Assembly (NCBI GenBank): GCA_017428285.1
Contig: JAFRRE010000188.1
Location: 1 to 64,000 of the forward strand
Origin: Bacteroidales bacterium
GTDB taxonomy: Bacteria > Bacteroidota > Bacteroidia > Bacteroidales > F082
Reading direction: 5' to 3'
Length of the DNA stretch: 64,000 bases
Part shown: in pieces, positions 1 through 9,300 of the stretch
Numbering within the stretch: the first letter of the stretch is position 1
Layout: each line of letters opens with the position of its first letter
The notes under the pieces: model-generated
Told to the model about the DNA's origin: nothing
Database searches by the model: none
Seen by the model: only the letters and a program-made list of their open reading frames with translations
Program-made: the position numbers and the translations under genes

Positions 1-68
1 GCGCGGAGAAAAACTTGCTCTGAGGCGTTCTTTAGAATCGGCTCATAGGCAGAGGGGTTAATTTCCAT
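1..68 (-). CDS. N-terminal fragment of an unidentified protein (runs off left edge)
   Basis: An open frame on the minus strand begins with ATG and reads MEINPSAYEPILKNASEQVF before leaving the window after 22 codons. The product is not recognisable from so short a stretch. A -7 box (TATTTTTG, minus strand) at 169-176 could drive it and would give a leader of about 100 bases that contains three copies of a decamer repeat. It lies on the element side of the tRNA-Pro remnant, so I infer that it belongs to the integrated element, perhaps as part of its integration or regulation functions. That role is a guess from position only. Confidence 0.45.
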   Translation of the reverse strand, partial: MEINPSAYEPILKNASEQVFLR

Positions 69-108
69 TTTACTAACAATTTGGTTATCTATACTTTGCT
101 TAGTATTT

Positions 109-152
109 TTTGCCCATGGTATGGTCAAAGATTTGCCCATGATTTGCCCATG
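109..152. repeat. Three direct copies of TTTGCCCATG
   Basis: TTTGCCCATG occurs at 109-118, 132-141 and 143-152. The copies lie between the left-edge gene and the tRNA-Pro remnant, in the leader of that gene. Short direct repeats beside an att site are typical of recombinase arm-type or excisionase sites, and they could equally be operator sites. The function is inferred from position. Confidence 0.6.
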
Positions 153-267
153 AGATTTAAAATACATGCAAAAATACATATAATTGATGATATATGCAAG
201 TATTTGATAAAGAAATAATTAAATAAAATACTAAGTAGCTGATATAGTGGAAAAAGTGGAAATTTAT

Positions 268-312
268 GCTTTGGGAGCAGGGGGTCGAAGGTTCGAATCC
301 TTTTGCCCCGAC
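268..312 (+). other. 3' half of a tRNA-Pro(UGG): probable attachment-site remnant
   Basis: The sequence matches a tRNA from the anticodon loop onward. It has loop TTTGGGA (anticodon TGG), the 3' anticodon strand GCAGG, variable loop GGGTC or so, T arm GAAGG-TTCGAAT-CCTTT, acceptor strand TGCCCCG and discriminator A. The 5' half is missing: upstream bases do not pair with the anticodon stem and there is no D arm. Integrases that target tRNA 3' ends rebuild the tRNA at one border and leave such a fragment at the other. The fragment reads rightward, so the element should lie to the left and the original chromosome to the right. Confidence 0.7.
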
Positions 313-323
313 TTGAAAATCAA

Positions 324-355
324 GGAGTTACAAGGGTTTGTGACTCCCTTTTTTT
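324..355 (+). terminator. Rho-independent terminator after the tRNA-Pro remnant
   Basis: A 10-bp stem (324-333 with 338-347, one G-T pair) with loop GGGT is followed by a run of seven T. It sits just after the tRNA 3' end, where it would have ended the original tRNA transcript. Confidence 0.75.
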
Positions 356-370
356 GTCCTTTTCAGAAAT

Positions 371-462
371 CAGGACACAAAAAGGACACGCTTTTTCGAA
401 ACATCTCCTATCGCTTTCCTATACTTTTTAGTAACTCCCCAGCCAAAAAGGACACACTTTTT
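371..462. repeat. Direct repeats of AAAAAGGACAC
   Basis: AAAAAGGACAC followed by G or A and CTTTTT occurs at 379-396 and 445-462. A shorter CAGGACAC lies at 371-378, and an inverted version (TTTTTGTCCTTTT) lies just upstream. These flank the tRNA remnant on the side away from the presumed element. They may be arm-type sites of an earlier integration. Confidence 0.5.
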
Positions 463-472
463 GGACTGATTC

Positions 473-500
473 AAAAAATGCCGCCCTCGAAGGGACGGCA
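473..500 (-). terminator. Minus-strand hairpin terminator
   Basis: Read on the minus strand, TGCCG-(bulge)-CCCT pairs with AGGG-CGGCA around a 3-base loop and is followed by six T. No minus-strand gene upstream clearly needs it, since the neighbour at 573 is on the plus strand. It may be a leftover of a rearrangement at this junction. Confidence 0.5.
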
Positions 501-520
501 TCACGCAAATAAGTTGCTCA

Positions 521-550
521 TTGCTTTTCAACGAAAAGTTTTTATCTTTG
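521..550 (+). promoter_or_regulatory. Promoter of the metallophosphoesterase gene
   Basis: The -7 element TATCTTTG (543-550) is preceded at 18 bases by TTGC (521-524). This fits the Bacteroidetes TTTG/TAnnTTTG promoter pattern. The expected start is about 17 bases before the ATG at 573. Confidence 0.65.
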
Positions 551-572
551 CAAACCCTAATGACAAAGACAC

Positions 573-1271
573 ATGCCCACCTACAATATCATCGGCGACA
601 TTCATGGGAGAGATGCCTGGAAGCAACTCGTTGACGATAACTGCATCAATGTTTTCGTCGGTGACTTCTTCGACCCCTACGAATATTTTCCTATCGAGAC
701 AATGGAACGCAACTTCCTGGAGATCACTGGATATAAGCAAGAACACATGGACAAAGTGGTACTACTCTACGGCAACCATGACATGTGTTATCTCCCCGAT
801 GTCTTCGAACGTACCAACCGTTATGACCGCACGAATGCGATAAGGATCCGACAACTATTCGAGACCACAAAAGAGTTGTTTTACGGTGTCGCCTACCCCA
901 TCGGTGACGACTACCTTGTCAGCCACGCGGGAGTCACTTACCAGTGGAAAATGAAATACCTGCCGAAGGTGGAAGACATCAGACCGACTCACATGGCATG
1001 TGCCATCAACAACCTATGGAAGCGCGACAAACGTCCGTTCACGTTTTTGCCCAACGACAACGGGTTTGACTACCATGGCGACGACCCGCATCATTCCCCC
1101 CTATGGGTACGCCCTAATTCGCTATGCCTTGGTAATCTTTACAATGGCACCTATGTCAAGCAGATTGTAGGTCACTCAAAGGTGAAAGAAATCGCCGAGA
1201 TAGTTGGAGGCATCATCATGGTGGATTGCTTGGATACGGTGACCCAATCCTACAAGGTGGAGCACCCATAA
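573..1271 (+). CDS. Metallophosphoesterase (calcineurin-like)
   Basis: This 232-residue protein carries the ordered metal-binding motifs of calcineurin-like phosphoesterases. They are GDIHGR (residues 8-13), GDFFDP (about 30-35, where PPP-type phosphatases have GDYVDRG), GNHD (about 67-70), SHAG (about 115) and a late GHS (about 202). It should be a cytosolic dinuclear-metal phosphoesterase, and its substrate cannot be read from the sequence. The family members closest in layout are PP-type serine/threonine phosphatases and diadenosine tetraphosphatases. The start at MPTYN is preferred because it sits about 17 bases after a good promoter and gives the motif at the usual distance from the N terminus. 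It is transcribed alone and ends at a bidirectional terminator. Confidence 0.85.
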   Translation: MPTYNIIGDIHGRDAWKQLVDDNCINVFVGDFFDPYEYFPIETMERNFLEITGYKQEHMDKVVLLYGNHDMCYLPDVFERTNRYDRTNAIRIRQLFETTKELFYGVAYPIGDDYLVSHAGVTYQWKMKYLPKVEDIRPTHMACAINNLWKRDKRPFTFLPNDNGFDYHGDDPHHSPLWVRPNSLCLGNLYNGTYVKQIVGHSKVKEIAEIVGGIIMVDCLDTVTQSYKVEHP

Positions 1272-1290
1272 CGAGAAGGGGAAAAAGGAC

Positions 1291-1325
1291 AAAAAAAAGG
1301 AACGACTTATGCCGTTCCTTTATTC
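1291..1325. terminator. Bidirectional terminator between convergent genes
   Basis: GGAACG (1299-1304) pairs with CGTTCC (1313-1318), with A-rich sequence on the left and T-rich sequence on the right. It serves the convergent genes ending at 1271 and 1343. Confidence 0.65.
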
Positions 1326-1342
1326 GTTTACAAGAATTACGT

Positions 1343-1678
1343 TTAAGCTTCCGTCAGGTCGACGATAGCGGCCTCGGGAGCATTACGCTTCACTGATGCG
1401 ATACCGTTTTTCATGGTAGTCTCGCTGGCGTACATTTGGCTGGTGCCAATGACTTGGTCATTGGTGGCCATCAAGTTGAAGAAAGGTTTGCCATTGCTGG
1501 ACACCTTCACCTCGAAACGTTTATCGTCCTGGCTGTTTTTCTTGACAGATTCGACGCCGTTGAGGCACGAAGCCTTGGTCTTGTAGCCTTGGCTGGTGAG
1601 GATGACTTGGCCATTGGTGGCCTTCAGGTTGAACTGGAACTCGCCGTTTTTCCTGCTTGTGATTTCAAATTTACCCAT
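1343..1678 (-). CDS. DUF1508 (YegP-type) protein with two tandem domains
   Basis: The 111-residue protein consists of two copies of the DUF1508 fold. Each copy contains the pattern F-x-LxATNxQVIxTSQ-Y, first at about residues 3-50 and again at about 55-100. E. coli YegP is a small cytosolic protein of the same tandem design, and its molecular role is not established. The start MGKFEI is chosen because it begins the first domain directly and a -7 box (TATATTTG, minus strand, 1710-1717) lies 31 bases upstream. An in-frame upstream ATG would run through that promoter. It is probably a stand-alone gene. Confidence 0.85.
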   Translation of the reverse strand: MGKFEITSRKNGEFQFNLKATNGQVILTSQGYKTKASCLNGVESVKKNSQDDKRFEVKVSSNGKPFFNLMATNDQVIGTSQMYASETTMKNGIASVKRNAPEAAIVDLTEA

Positions 1679-1709
1679 AATTATCTGTTTTAAAGGTTGG
1701 TTTTCGCTG

Positions 1710-1717
1710 CAAATATA
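1710..1717 (-). promoter_or_regulatory. -7 promoter box of the DUF1508 gene
   Basis: TATATTTG on the minus strand, with a TTTG about 20 bases upstream (CAAA near 1735-1742 on the plus strand). This supports the downstream start at 1678. Confidence 0.55.
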
Positions 1718-1754
1718 CATTTTTTTCTTCGCTCCAAACAAAATTTGGATTTTT

Positions 1755-2480
1755 TTACTGCAATCTCGCCAGAAGCTCGTCGCGATAGCTGGCACCCACC
1801 GGCACCTTGTTGCCCGCCACCGTCACGTCGCTCTTATCAAGGTCTTGTATGTGCTTGAATGAGACGATGTAAGACTTGTGGACACGCACGAACTTATCCT
1901 TGGGTAGTATCTCCTCCAAATCCTTCAAGGCGAACAAGGCCGTGATGCGGCGCTGCGTAGTGTGGAAGGTCACATACTCATGCTGCCCTTCAATGAAGAG
2001 CAAGTCATCGTAATTGATTTTATACAGTTTGTAGTCGGCCTTTACAGTGATGAAGTCATTCGACTCGCTGATGGTGTCAGCTGCGGGCTTCTGAACGCCC
2101 ATCACCTTTTGCTGTTCAGTGCCAATGGCCTTGTTGATGGCTTGGATGAAACGGGGAAAGTCGAACGGTTTGAGCAGATAGTCGACCACCGAGAGATTGA
2201 AAGCATCGACTGCATATTCGGAATAAGCCGTGGTAAAAATAATGGCGGGCCTGTGTTCCAAACTTTTAGCCAAATCCAGACCTGTCAAGTCGGGCATCTG
2301 GATGTCAAGAAACATGATATCGACCTGATGATCCTTCAAGACATTCATGGCTTCGATAGCATTGGAGCAGGTGGCCACCAGTTGCAACGACTCCACCTTC
2401 GACACATAGTCCTGCAGAAGCTTCTGTGCCAGATACTCGTCATCAACGATGATTACATTGTATTTTTCTTTTGTGTTCAT
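1755..2480 (-). CDS. LytTR-family response regulator
   Basis: The N-terminal receiver domain (about residues 7-122) shows the acidic pair DD (13-14), the phospho-acceptor in MFLDIQMPD, the conserved Thr in FTTAYSEYA and the KPF lysine. The C-terminal LytTR DNA-binding domain (about 140-241) has the typical ...YITFHTT-like strand and VRVHKSYIVSF. The protein should bind promoter repeats when phosphorylated by the sensor encoded just upstream. Its ATG overlaps the end of the kinase gene by four bases, so the two are translationally coupled. Targets are not visible. The divergent TolC/RND efflux operon on the other side of the kinase is a candidate by position. Confidence 0.92.
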   Translation of the reverse strand: MNTKEKYNVIIVDDEYLAQKLLQDYVSKVESLQLVATCSNAIEAMNVLKDHQVDIMFLDIQMPDLTGLDLAKSLEHRPAIIFTTAYSEYAVDAFNLSVVDYLLKPFDFPRFIQAINKAIGTEQQKVMGVQKPAADTISESNDFITVKADYKLYKINYDDLLFIEGQHEYVTFHTTQRRITALFALKDLEEILPKDKFVRVHKSYIVSFKHIQDLDKSDVTVAGNKVPVGASYRDELLARLQ

Positions 2481-3550
2481 ATTTCTATCTTAACTTTATA
2501 TATCCCATTATCTTGTTGAATGTCAAATCTATAGTCTTCACCATAGTGCAGCATAAGACGCTGTTGAACATTGATCTGCCCAATGCCCGACTTCTTCTCT
2601 CCCACCCCATTGCCGATATTCGTGACGACATTGGGCGCTATGGTATTCACGGCTTCGAAACGGAACACATTGCCTTTCTGATAAATGCCGATGTGCACAA
2701 AGCCCTCGGGATGCGTCTCCAAGCGGCTGTATTTGAAACAGTTCTCAATGATAGGCTGCAAAAGCATGGGGGCAATCATGAAATCCTCTTTCTCGACATC
2801 CTGTTCAAACACCACATCGCGCTGGCCCGCCATACGCATCATGTGAAAGTCAATGAAATTCTCTACATATTTGATTTCCTTGCTCAACGGGATCATCTCC
2901 GCCTGGCAATCAACGAGAACATAACGCAGCATCTCGGACAACTTCAGCACACCATCGGCAGCATTGTCATCGTGGGTGTACACCATGGAATAGATGTTGT
3001 TTAAGGCGTTGAAGAGAAAATGCGGGTTGATTTGTGACTTCAAGTAACGCAGCTCCATATCGAGTTTCTCGCTCTTCAGCTGGTCGGAGATGACCTTTTC
3101 CTCATTCTCCTTGCGTTGGTAGTAGAAAATCAACACAATGGCGTAGATGGTGATGAACCAAACCAGACGCACCATGAAGACCACAAACAGCGAAGGGAAA
3201 CTGAAGATCTCCTCAAAGGATCGTTCTACGATAAAGTGGACGAGGACACTATCAATTGCGGTAAAGGTAGCCGCCCAACTAGGGAGCACCAAAATGGAAA
3301 GCAAGATGAAAAGCACCACCCTGTTGCGCTTCAACAAAAGCTCAATCAACACCTTGTTGGTCAAGACCACCAACAGATAGGCCATACCCACAAAACCCAG
3401 AGAACTGACCGTTCTGAAGAGGTAGTTGCCGTTGGAATGCACCATGAAAAAGATGATGAAAAGCACAATCCAGACAACGCCATACTTATAGAGGCGCTCA
3501 AGTAAGCCCAGATTGGCTGTTGGAAAAGTCGGCAAGGTCCTTTTCTTCAT
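2477..3550 (-). CDS. LytS/YehU-type membrane sensor histidine kinase
   Basis: About 357 residues from the start MKKRTLPTF. The N-terminal third has four hydrophobic segments, followed by a short coiled region. The His_kinase domain motif is LKSQINPHFLFNALNNIYSM, with the phospho-accepting His in NPHFLFN. A degenerate GHKL ATPase region follows, with PMLLQPIIENCFKY (N box) and a G-box region near the end (GIGQINVQQRL). This is the kinase class that pairs with LytTR regulators, and the regulator gene overlaps its 3' end by four bases. The start at 3550 is preferred over the longer frame because a promoter (TATCTTTG) lies 18 bases upstream. Confidence 0.9.
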   Translation of the reverse strand: MKKRTLPTFPTANLGLLERLYKYGVVWIVLFIIFFMVHSNGNYLFRTVSSLGFVGMAYLLVVLTNKVLIELLLKRNRVVLFILLSILVLPSWAATFTAIDSVLVHFIVERSFEEIFSFPSLFVVFMVRLVWFITIYAIVLIFYYQRKENEEKVISDQLKSEKLDMELRYLKSQINPHFLFNALNNIYSMVYTHDDNAADGVLKLSEMLRYVLVDCQAEMIPLSKEIKYVENFIDFHMMRMAGQRDVVFEQDVEKEDFMIAPMLLQPIIENCFKYSRLETHPEGFVHIGIYQKGNVFRFEAVNTIAPNVVTNIGNGVGEKKSGIGQINVQQRLMLHYGEDYRFDIQQDNGIYKVKIEI

Positions 3551-3568
3551 TGCATCGGATTTGAATTG

Positions 3569-3576
3569 CAAAGATA
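3569..3576 (-). promoter_or_regulatory. -7 box of the sensor kinase/LytTR operon
   Basis: TATCTTTG on the minus strand, 18 bases before the kinase ATG. This fixes the start of the two-gene regulatory operon. Confidence 0.65.
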
Positions 3577-3761
3577 GGAGGAATCCCGAAAACAACAACC
3601 CCTTTCCAACGAAAAAAACAAAAAAAGGAGAAAGAGACATAACCTTTATTTTGGTCGACAAAAACCGCGTTTTGGTTGAAGTGTCAGCCAAATTGGAATA
3701 ATTTTCTTTAAAGGAGCAAAATAAAACGGCGAAATCTACGTCTACGCAACACAATTATTGC

Positions 3762-3769
3762 TATTTTTG
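3762..3769 (+). promoter_or_regulatory. -7 box of the efflux operon
   Basis: TATTTTTG lies 42 bases before the TolC-family ATG. No convincing TTTG was seen at the -33 distance, which may indicate activator dependence. Confidence 0.5.
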
Positions 3770-3811
3770 CACCTTTATTAATTAAAGCATCTGCAGACAG
3801 ATAAAATTCCC

Positions 3812-5137
3812 ATGAAGAAACTGGTTATTAGAATATTAACTTTCACCATGATACTCATCGGTCCGATGGTTTTGAAGGCACAAGAGGACATTTCGACAAG
3901 TTCAACAGCCCTTCAACTCACATTGGACCAAGCCCTGGAGATTGCCCTTTCGGAGAGCAACACCATCAAGATTGCCGACATGACAGTGGAGAAGACCGGC
4001 TACGCGAAAAAAGGCAGTTATGCTTCGCTCTATCCCAATGTCAACATCAACGGTTCCTACCAGCGCACCTTGCAGAAACAGGTGATGGTGATGGACATGG
4101 GGGGCCAGCCGATGGAGATCAAGGTGGGTCGCGACAACAACATCAGTACATCGGCCTCTGCCAGCATGCCATTGGTGAACGCCTCGCTATGGGAAAGCCT
4201 GAAACTGTCGGGCATGGATGTGGAGTTGGCTGTGGAACAGGCCCGTTCATCGAAAATCGGCATGGTGAAACAAGTAAAGCAAGCCTTCTACGCAGTGCTT
4301 CTCGCGCAGAAGTCGCTCGACGTAGTGACGCAGGTATACGTAAACGCCCAGAAGAACTATGAAAAGACCGAGCAACGTTTCAATGTGGGCAAAGCCTCGG
4401 AGGTAGAGCGTCTGCGCGCCCAAGTCACGATGATGAATGCCGAGCCCAACGTATCGAGTGCCGAAAACGCTGTCCTTTTGGCCACTTGGCAGCTGAAAGC
4501 CGTCATGGGCATCGACCTCGACACCGATGTGGAGGTGGTCGGCGACCTGAACGACTACACCCAACAAATGCTGGCCCCTTATGTTTCGGAAGATGACTTA
4601 AGCAACAACAGTTCACTCGTTCAACTCGACATCCAGAACCGCATGCTCGAGTCGACTATCCGAATGCAGAAAAAACAATACCTCCCCACCCTTGCCGCCA
4701 ACATCAACTACAACTACAGCGCCATGGGCGACGACAAGTTGAGTTGGTTTCCCTCTTCGACTGCGGCATTAAGCCTCAGCATCCCGGTGTTCGACGGTTT
4801 CCAAAAGCACTTCAACATCAAGCAAAGCCAAGTCAACAAGAGCATGCTGGAGCTGCAACGCGAAGACGTTGAACGCAACCTGCGCATCGGCATCCGTAAC
4901 TACAACGACCAGATGGCGCTCTGCATCAAGAACTACGAGGCAGCCAACGCCACTGTGGCCATTGCACAGAAAAGCTACGACATCTCCGAGAAGATGTACG
5001 AAGTAGGCAAGGCTACCCTTGTGGAACTCAACGACGCGCAACTGGCTTTGCAGCAGGCGCAACTCACGCAAGCCCAAGCCGTCTACAACTTCATGGTCGC
5101 AAAGGCATCGTTGGATGAATTAATTGGAAAAGAATAA
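3812..5137 (+). CDS. TolC-family outer membrane efflux protein
   Basis: A 441-residue protein with a cleavable signal peptide (MKKLVIRILTFTMILIGPM..., cleavage probably after LKAQ). Two OEP repeats of long amphipathic helices follow. The characteristic ALxxALxxN-like start is LTLDQALEIALSESNTI, and the conserved SLSIPVFDGF strand is in the second half (about residue 325). It should form the trimeric outer membrane channel of the RND pump encoded next. It is the first gene of a colinear set, followed by the adaptor after 115 bases and then the RND permease. The length is normal for the family. Confidence 0.92.
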   Translation: MKKLVIRILTFTMILIGPMVLKAQEDISTSSTALQLTLDQALEIALSESNTIKIADMTVEKTGYAKKGSYASLYPNVNINGSYQRTLQKQVMVMDMGGQPMEIKVGRDNNISTSASASMPLVNASLWESLKLSGMDVELAVEQARSSKIGMVKQVKQAFYAVLLAQKSLDVVTQVYVNAQKNYEKTEQRFNVGKASEVERLRAQVTMMNAEPNVSSAENAVLLATWQLKAVMGIDLDTDVEVVGDLNDYTQQMLAPYVSEDDLSNNSSLVQLDIQNRMLESTIRMQKKQYLPTLAANINYNYSAMGDDKLSWFPSSTAALSLSIPVFDGFQKHFNIKQSQVNKSMLELQREDVERNLRIGIRNYNDQMALCIKNYEAANATVAIAQKSYDISEKMYEVGKATLVELNDAQLALQQAQLTQAQAVYNFMVAKASLDELIGKE

Positions 5138-5215
5138 GCTGCTATCCCCGTTGAAGAAGATTGCGTTCCGTTTTCACGGAATGGCAGTCCGCAATGACTC
5201 CCGAAGAAAAGCAGC
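5138..5215 (+). other. Nested hairpin in the TolC-adaptor spacer
   Basis: Three nested pairs are visible. GCTGCT (5138-5143) pairs with AGCAGC (5210-5215), ATTGCG (5160-5165) with CGCAAT (5190-5195), and TTCCGT (5166-5171) with ACGGAA (5176-5181). There is no T run, so it is not a classical terminator. It could be a processing or mRNA-stability element inside the operon. Confidence 0.4.
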
Positions 5216-5252
5216 CAGAATCAATTTGATAATGAAAACAAAATACTAATCA

Positions 5253-6287
5253 ATGAAATACTTCAAACTCTGCATCATCGCCATTGCCACAGCCGCATTT
5301 ATGACGGCATGTGGACAAAAAGACAAGACTAACACAACGGCTCCGACGGGTCAAGATGCCCAAAAGGCCGCTCCCGTCGTCAGCGTTGTTACGGCACAAG
5401 CCGAAGACGTCGACATCACCAACACCTTCACCTCCAATGTCGAGCCTTATGCCACGAACAACATCGTGTCGCAGACGGCAGGTCGTATCGTAAGCATCAA
5501 GGTAGAAGTGGGCGACAAAGTACGCAAAGGTCAGCTGTTGGCCACGATGGACGATGTCAACCTCGCCAAGACCCGCATGCAATACGTCAACGACTCGACC
5601 GAGTTGGCACGTCTCACGGAACTATACAACATCGGTGCTGTGGCACAAGCCGACTACGACATGGCCAAGCTTGCCCTCAACATCACCAAGAAGACCTATT
5701 ACAACCTGGCTGAAAACACTTACCTCCGCAGCCCCATCAATGGCGTGGTAACCGCCCGCAACTATGACAAGGGCGACATGTACAGCATGACGCAACCCAT
5801 CTTCGTCGTTCAGCAAATCCAACCCGTCAAGATGCTCATCAACGTGTCGGAAAGCCTATTTACCAACATCAGCAAGGACATGGAATTTGAAATCACCGTA
5901 GAGGCATATCCTGGAGAGACCTTCCAAGGCAAGGTGAACCTCATCCACCCCACCATCAGCGCCTCAACCCATACCTTCCCCGTCGAGGTCATTTGCCAAA
6001 ACGCCGACCAAAAGCTGCGCCCAGGTATGTTTGCCCGTGTGACAGCCAACTTCGGTACCAATCACCATGTAGTCGTCCCCGACGGTGCCGTAGTCAAACA
6101 ACAAGGTTCGGGTGAGCATTTCATCTATGTGCTGCAACCTGACGGCACAGTGAAATACCAACTTGTGGAAGTCGGCAAGCGCCTCGGCAACAGATATGAA
6201 ATCATCAGCGGCATCAACGAAGGCGACAAGATTGTCACTGAGGGACAGGTGAGGCTTAAAGATGGTGTTTCTGTTACTGTTAAATAA
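5253..6287 (+). CDS. RND efflux periplasmic adaptor (membrane fusion lipoprotein)
   Basis: A 344-residue lipoprotein precursor with the lipobox FMTAC at Cys20. The biotinyl-lipoyl half motif at about 70-110 is AGRIVSIKVEVGDKVRKGQ. A short alpha-hairpin follows (about 110-140), then the second lipoyl half (LRSPINGVVTARNYDKGD), a beta-barrel domain and a membrane-proximal domain ending in GDKIVTEGQVRLKDG. It links the inner membrane RND permease to the TolC channel. The helical hairpin is short, as in many Bacteroidetes HlyD/CusB-like adaptors. It is followed after 84 bases by the permease gene. Confidence 0.92.
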   Translation: MKYFKLCIIAIATAAFMTACGQKDKTNTTAPTGQDAQKAAPVVSVVTAQAEDVDITNTFTSNVEPYATNNIVSQTAGRIVSIKVEVGDKVRKGQLLATMDDVNLAKTRMQYVNDSTELARLTELYNIGAVAQADYDMAKLALNITKKTYYNLAENTYLRSPINGVVTARNYDKGDMYSMTQPIFVVQQIQPVKMLINVSESLFTNISKDMEFEITVEAYPGETFQGKVNLIHPTISASTHTFPVEVICQNADQKLRPGMFARVTANFGTNHHVVVPDGAVVKQQGSGEHFIYVLQPDGTVKYQLVEVGKRLGNRYEIISGINEGDKIVTEGQVRLKDGVSVTVK

Positions 6288-6371
6288 TTGCGGAATGATG
6301 AATGCTGAATTGAGGCGAAACCCTGCATCGCATTACGACATTCCACATTTATAATTCATAATTCAACGAAT

Positions 6372-9300
6372 ATGAGTCTACAAAGAACAGCAGTCAATAA
6401 TCCGGTGACGACAGCCTTGATATTCGTCGCCATCGCCATTTTCGGCATCTTCTCCCTGATGAACCTCTCCATCAACCAGTTCCCCAACATGGAGACCAAC
6501 TTCATCATGGTGATGACCTCCTACCCAGGCGCTAGTGCCGCCGATATTGAGACGAACATCTCCAAGACCTTGGAGAACACCCTCAATGCCGTGCCCGACC
6601 TGAAACACCTCTCCTCTACTTCGCGCGAGAACACTTCGGTCATCTCCCTCGAATTCGAGAGTGGCATCGACATCGAGACCGCCACAAACAACGTGCGCGA
6701 CAAGTTGGACATGGTGCGAAACTACCTGCCCGACGGCTGCACCAATCCCGTCTTGTTCAAGTTCAACGCCGAGGACATGCCCATCATGCTGCTCAGCGTC
6801 ACAGCCGATGAAAGCCTCAACGCCTTAGACAAGATCATCGACGACCGCATCACCACGCCCTTGGCGCGTGTGAGCGGCGTGGGCACCGTGTCGGCCAACG
6901 GTGCACCGATACGTGAGATTCAGGTCTACGTCGACCCCAACAAGCTGGAGGCCTACAACCTGACTTTGGAAAGCATCTCCAACACCTTAGCCACCGAAAA
7001 CCGCAATGTGCCAGCGGGTTACATCGACATCGGTTCGAACAGCTATAGCCTGCGCATCCAAAAGGAATTCACCTCCGCCAAGGAGATGGAGGACATCGTG
7101 GTAGGCACACGCGGCAATGCGCCCGTCTATCTGCGCGACGTGGCCACCGTCATCGACGGCTCAGAGGAACGCATCCAGGAATCGTACAGTAACGGTCGCC
7201 AGGGTGCCATGATCACCATCCAGAAGCAGACCGATGCCAACGCCGTCGACGTCATCAAAGGCATCAAGAAACAACTGAAAGTCATCGAGCCTACGCTACC
7301 GAGCGATGTAAAAATCGGCATCATCGTCGACAGCTCCACCAACATCACCAACAGCATCACCAGCTTGGAGCACACCATCCTCATCACCTTCCTTATCGTG
7401 ATGCTCATCGTGTTCATCTTCTTGGGACGTTGGCGCGCCACCTTCATCATCGTGTTGGCCATCCCGATTTCGCTCTTGGCCTCGTTGATTTACCTGTTTG
7501 CCACAGGCAACACCTTGAATATCATCTCTATGTCGGCCCTTTCCATCGCCATCGGTATGGTGGTCGATGATGCCATCGTGGTGTTGGAAAACATCACAAC
7601 GCACATCGAGAAAGGCGAGAAGCCCAAGGAAGCCGCCGTACACGCCACCCAAGAGGTGCAATTGTCGGTCATCGCTTCCACACTGACCATGCTCGCCGTG
7701 TTCCTGCCCCTGACGATGATCAAAGGCATGACAGGCGTGATGTTCAAGCAATTGGGCTGGATTGTTTCCATCATCATGGTAGTTTCCACCATCGGTGCCT
7801 TGACCTTGGTGCCGATGATGTGTTCAAGGATGCTCGTGATGAACCCGCACGAAAGCAAGTTCCACAAAGCCCTCTTCCGCCCCATCAACAAGGGTTTGGA
7901 TGCCATCAGCAACGGCTATGCCAAGCTCATCAATTGGGCCGTCAACCATCGTAAGATTGTCATCATCAGCATGTTGCTATTGTTTATCGCTTCTGTGGCC
8001 ATTTTCGCCCCCAACCTCAAGACCGAAATGATGCCCAAGAGCGACAATGGCCGTTTGAGCATCAACATCGAACTGCCCGCCGGTACGGGACAGGACGTGA
8101 CAGGCGCATTTGCGAAAAACCTTGCCAAAGACTTCATGGCCATGCCCGAAGTGCAGATCTGCAACTTCAGCTTCGGCCAGGCCGACAGCGACAACGCCTT
8201 TGCCTCGATGCGAAGCAACGGCACACACATCATCTCGTTCAACCTCAACCTTGGCACCAAGACCGAGCGCCGCAAGGCCGGCTTGCGCAAAACCAGCGAA
8301 GTGGCTGACGAGATCCGTGCCAAGCTCAACGCCATGCCCGAAATCAAGAAAGCCAACGTCAACGAAGGCGGTGGCGGCATGGGCGGCATGAGTACAGTGC
8401 AAATCGAGGTCTACGGCTACGACTTTGCCAACACCGACAACGTGGCCAACACCCTCGCCACCAAGTTGCGCGAACGCGGCATCATGCAGGTCATTGTCAG
8501 CCGCGACGAATACTCGCCCGAATACCAAGTTGACTTCGACCGCGAGAAGCTCGCTCTTAACGGCTTGAATAGTACCACAGCTGCCACCTACGTCAAAAAC
8601 CGCATCAACGGTTCCGTAACGTCCTATTACCGCGAGGACGGCGATGAATACGACATCCGTGTGCGCTACGCCCCCGAGTTCCGCAAGAGCATCGAGGACA
8701 TCGAGAACATCAAGATCTACAACTCCTACGGACAAGCCGTGCGCGTAGGCGACCTTGGCGAAGTGGTCGAAGCCTTGACCCCGCCCAACATCCAACGCAA
8801 AGACCGTGAGCGCATGGTCAGCGTCACCGCCGTCGTCGGCAAAGGCATGGTGCTGAGCGACGTGGTCAAGATGGCCCAAGAAGTGATTGACGAAACGGAG
8901 ATTCCGTCCGAAATCATGACCAAGATCGCTGGTGACTACGAGACCCAGCAAGAGATGTTTGGCGACCTCACCACCCTGCTCATCCTCATCATCCTCTTGG
9001 TCTACATCGTGATGGCCGCCCAGTTCGAGAACATGATGAAGCCTTTCGTCATTATGTTCTCGGTGCCGTTCACCTTCACGGGTGTGTTCCTCGGCCTGTG
9101 GGCCACCAACACCGCCTTGGGTGCGATGGCTTTCGTCGGCATCCTCATCCTGATGGGTATCGTCGTGAAGAACGGTATCGTGCTCATCGACTACACCACC
9201 CTGCTCGAGGAGCGCGGCGTGGAAGTGAAGGAAGCCACAGTGCAGGCCGCACGCTCGCGTCTGCGTCCTATCCTGATGACCACCCTCACCACCGTCTTGG

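Noticed and set aside
247..843. 198-codon frame starting before the metallophosphoesterase
   Set aside because: It runs through the tRNA remnant, two terminators and a promoter, and overlaps the real gene in another frame.
7977..8951. 324-codon minus-strand frame
   Set aside because: It is a shadow of the RND permease, with biased Val/Asp/His composition and no motif.
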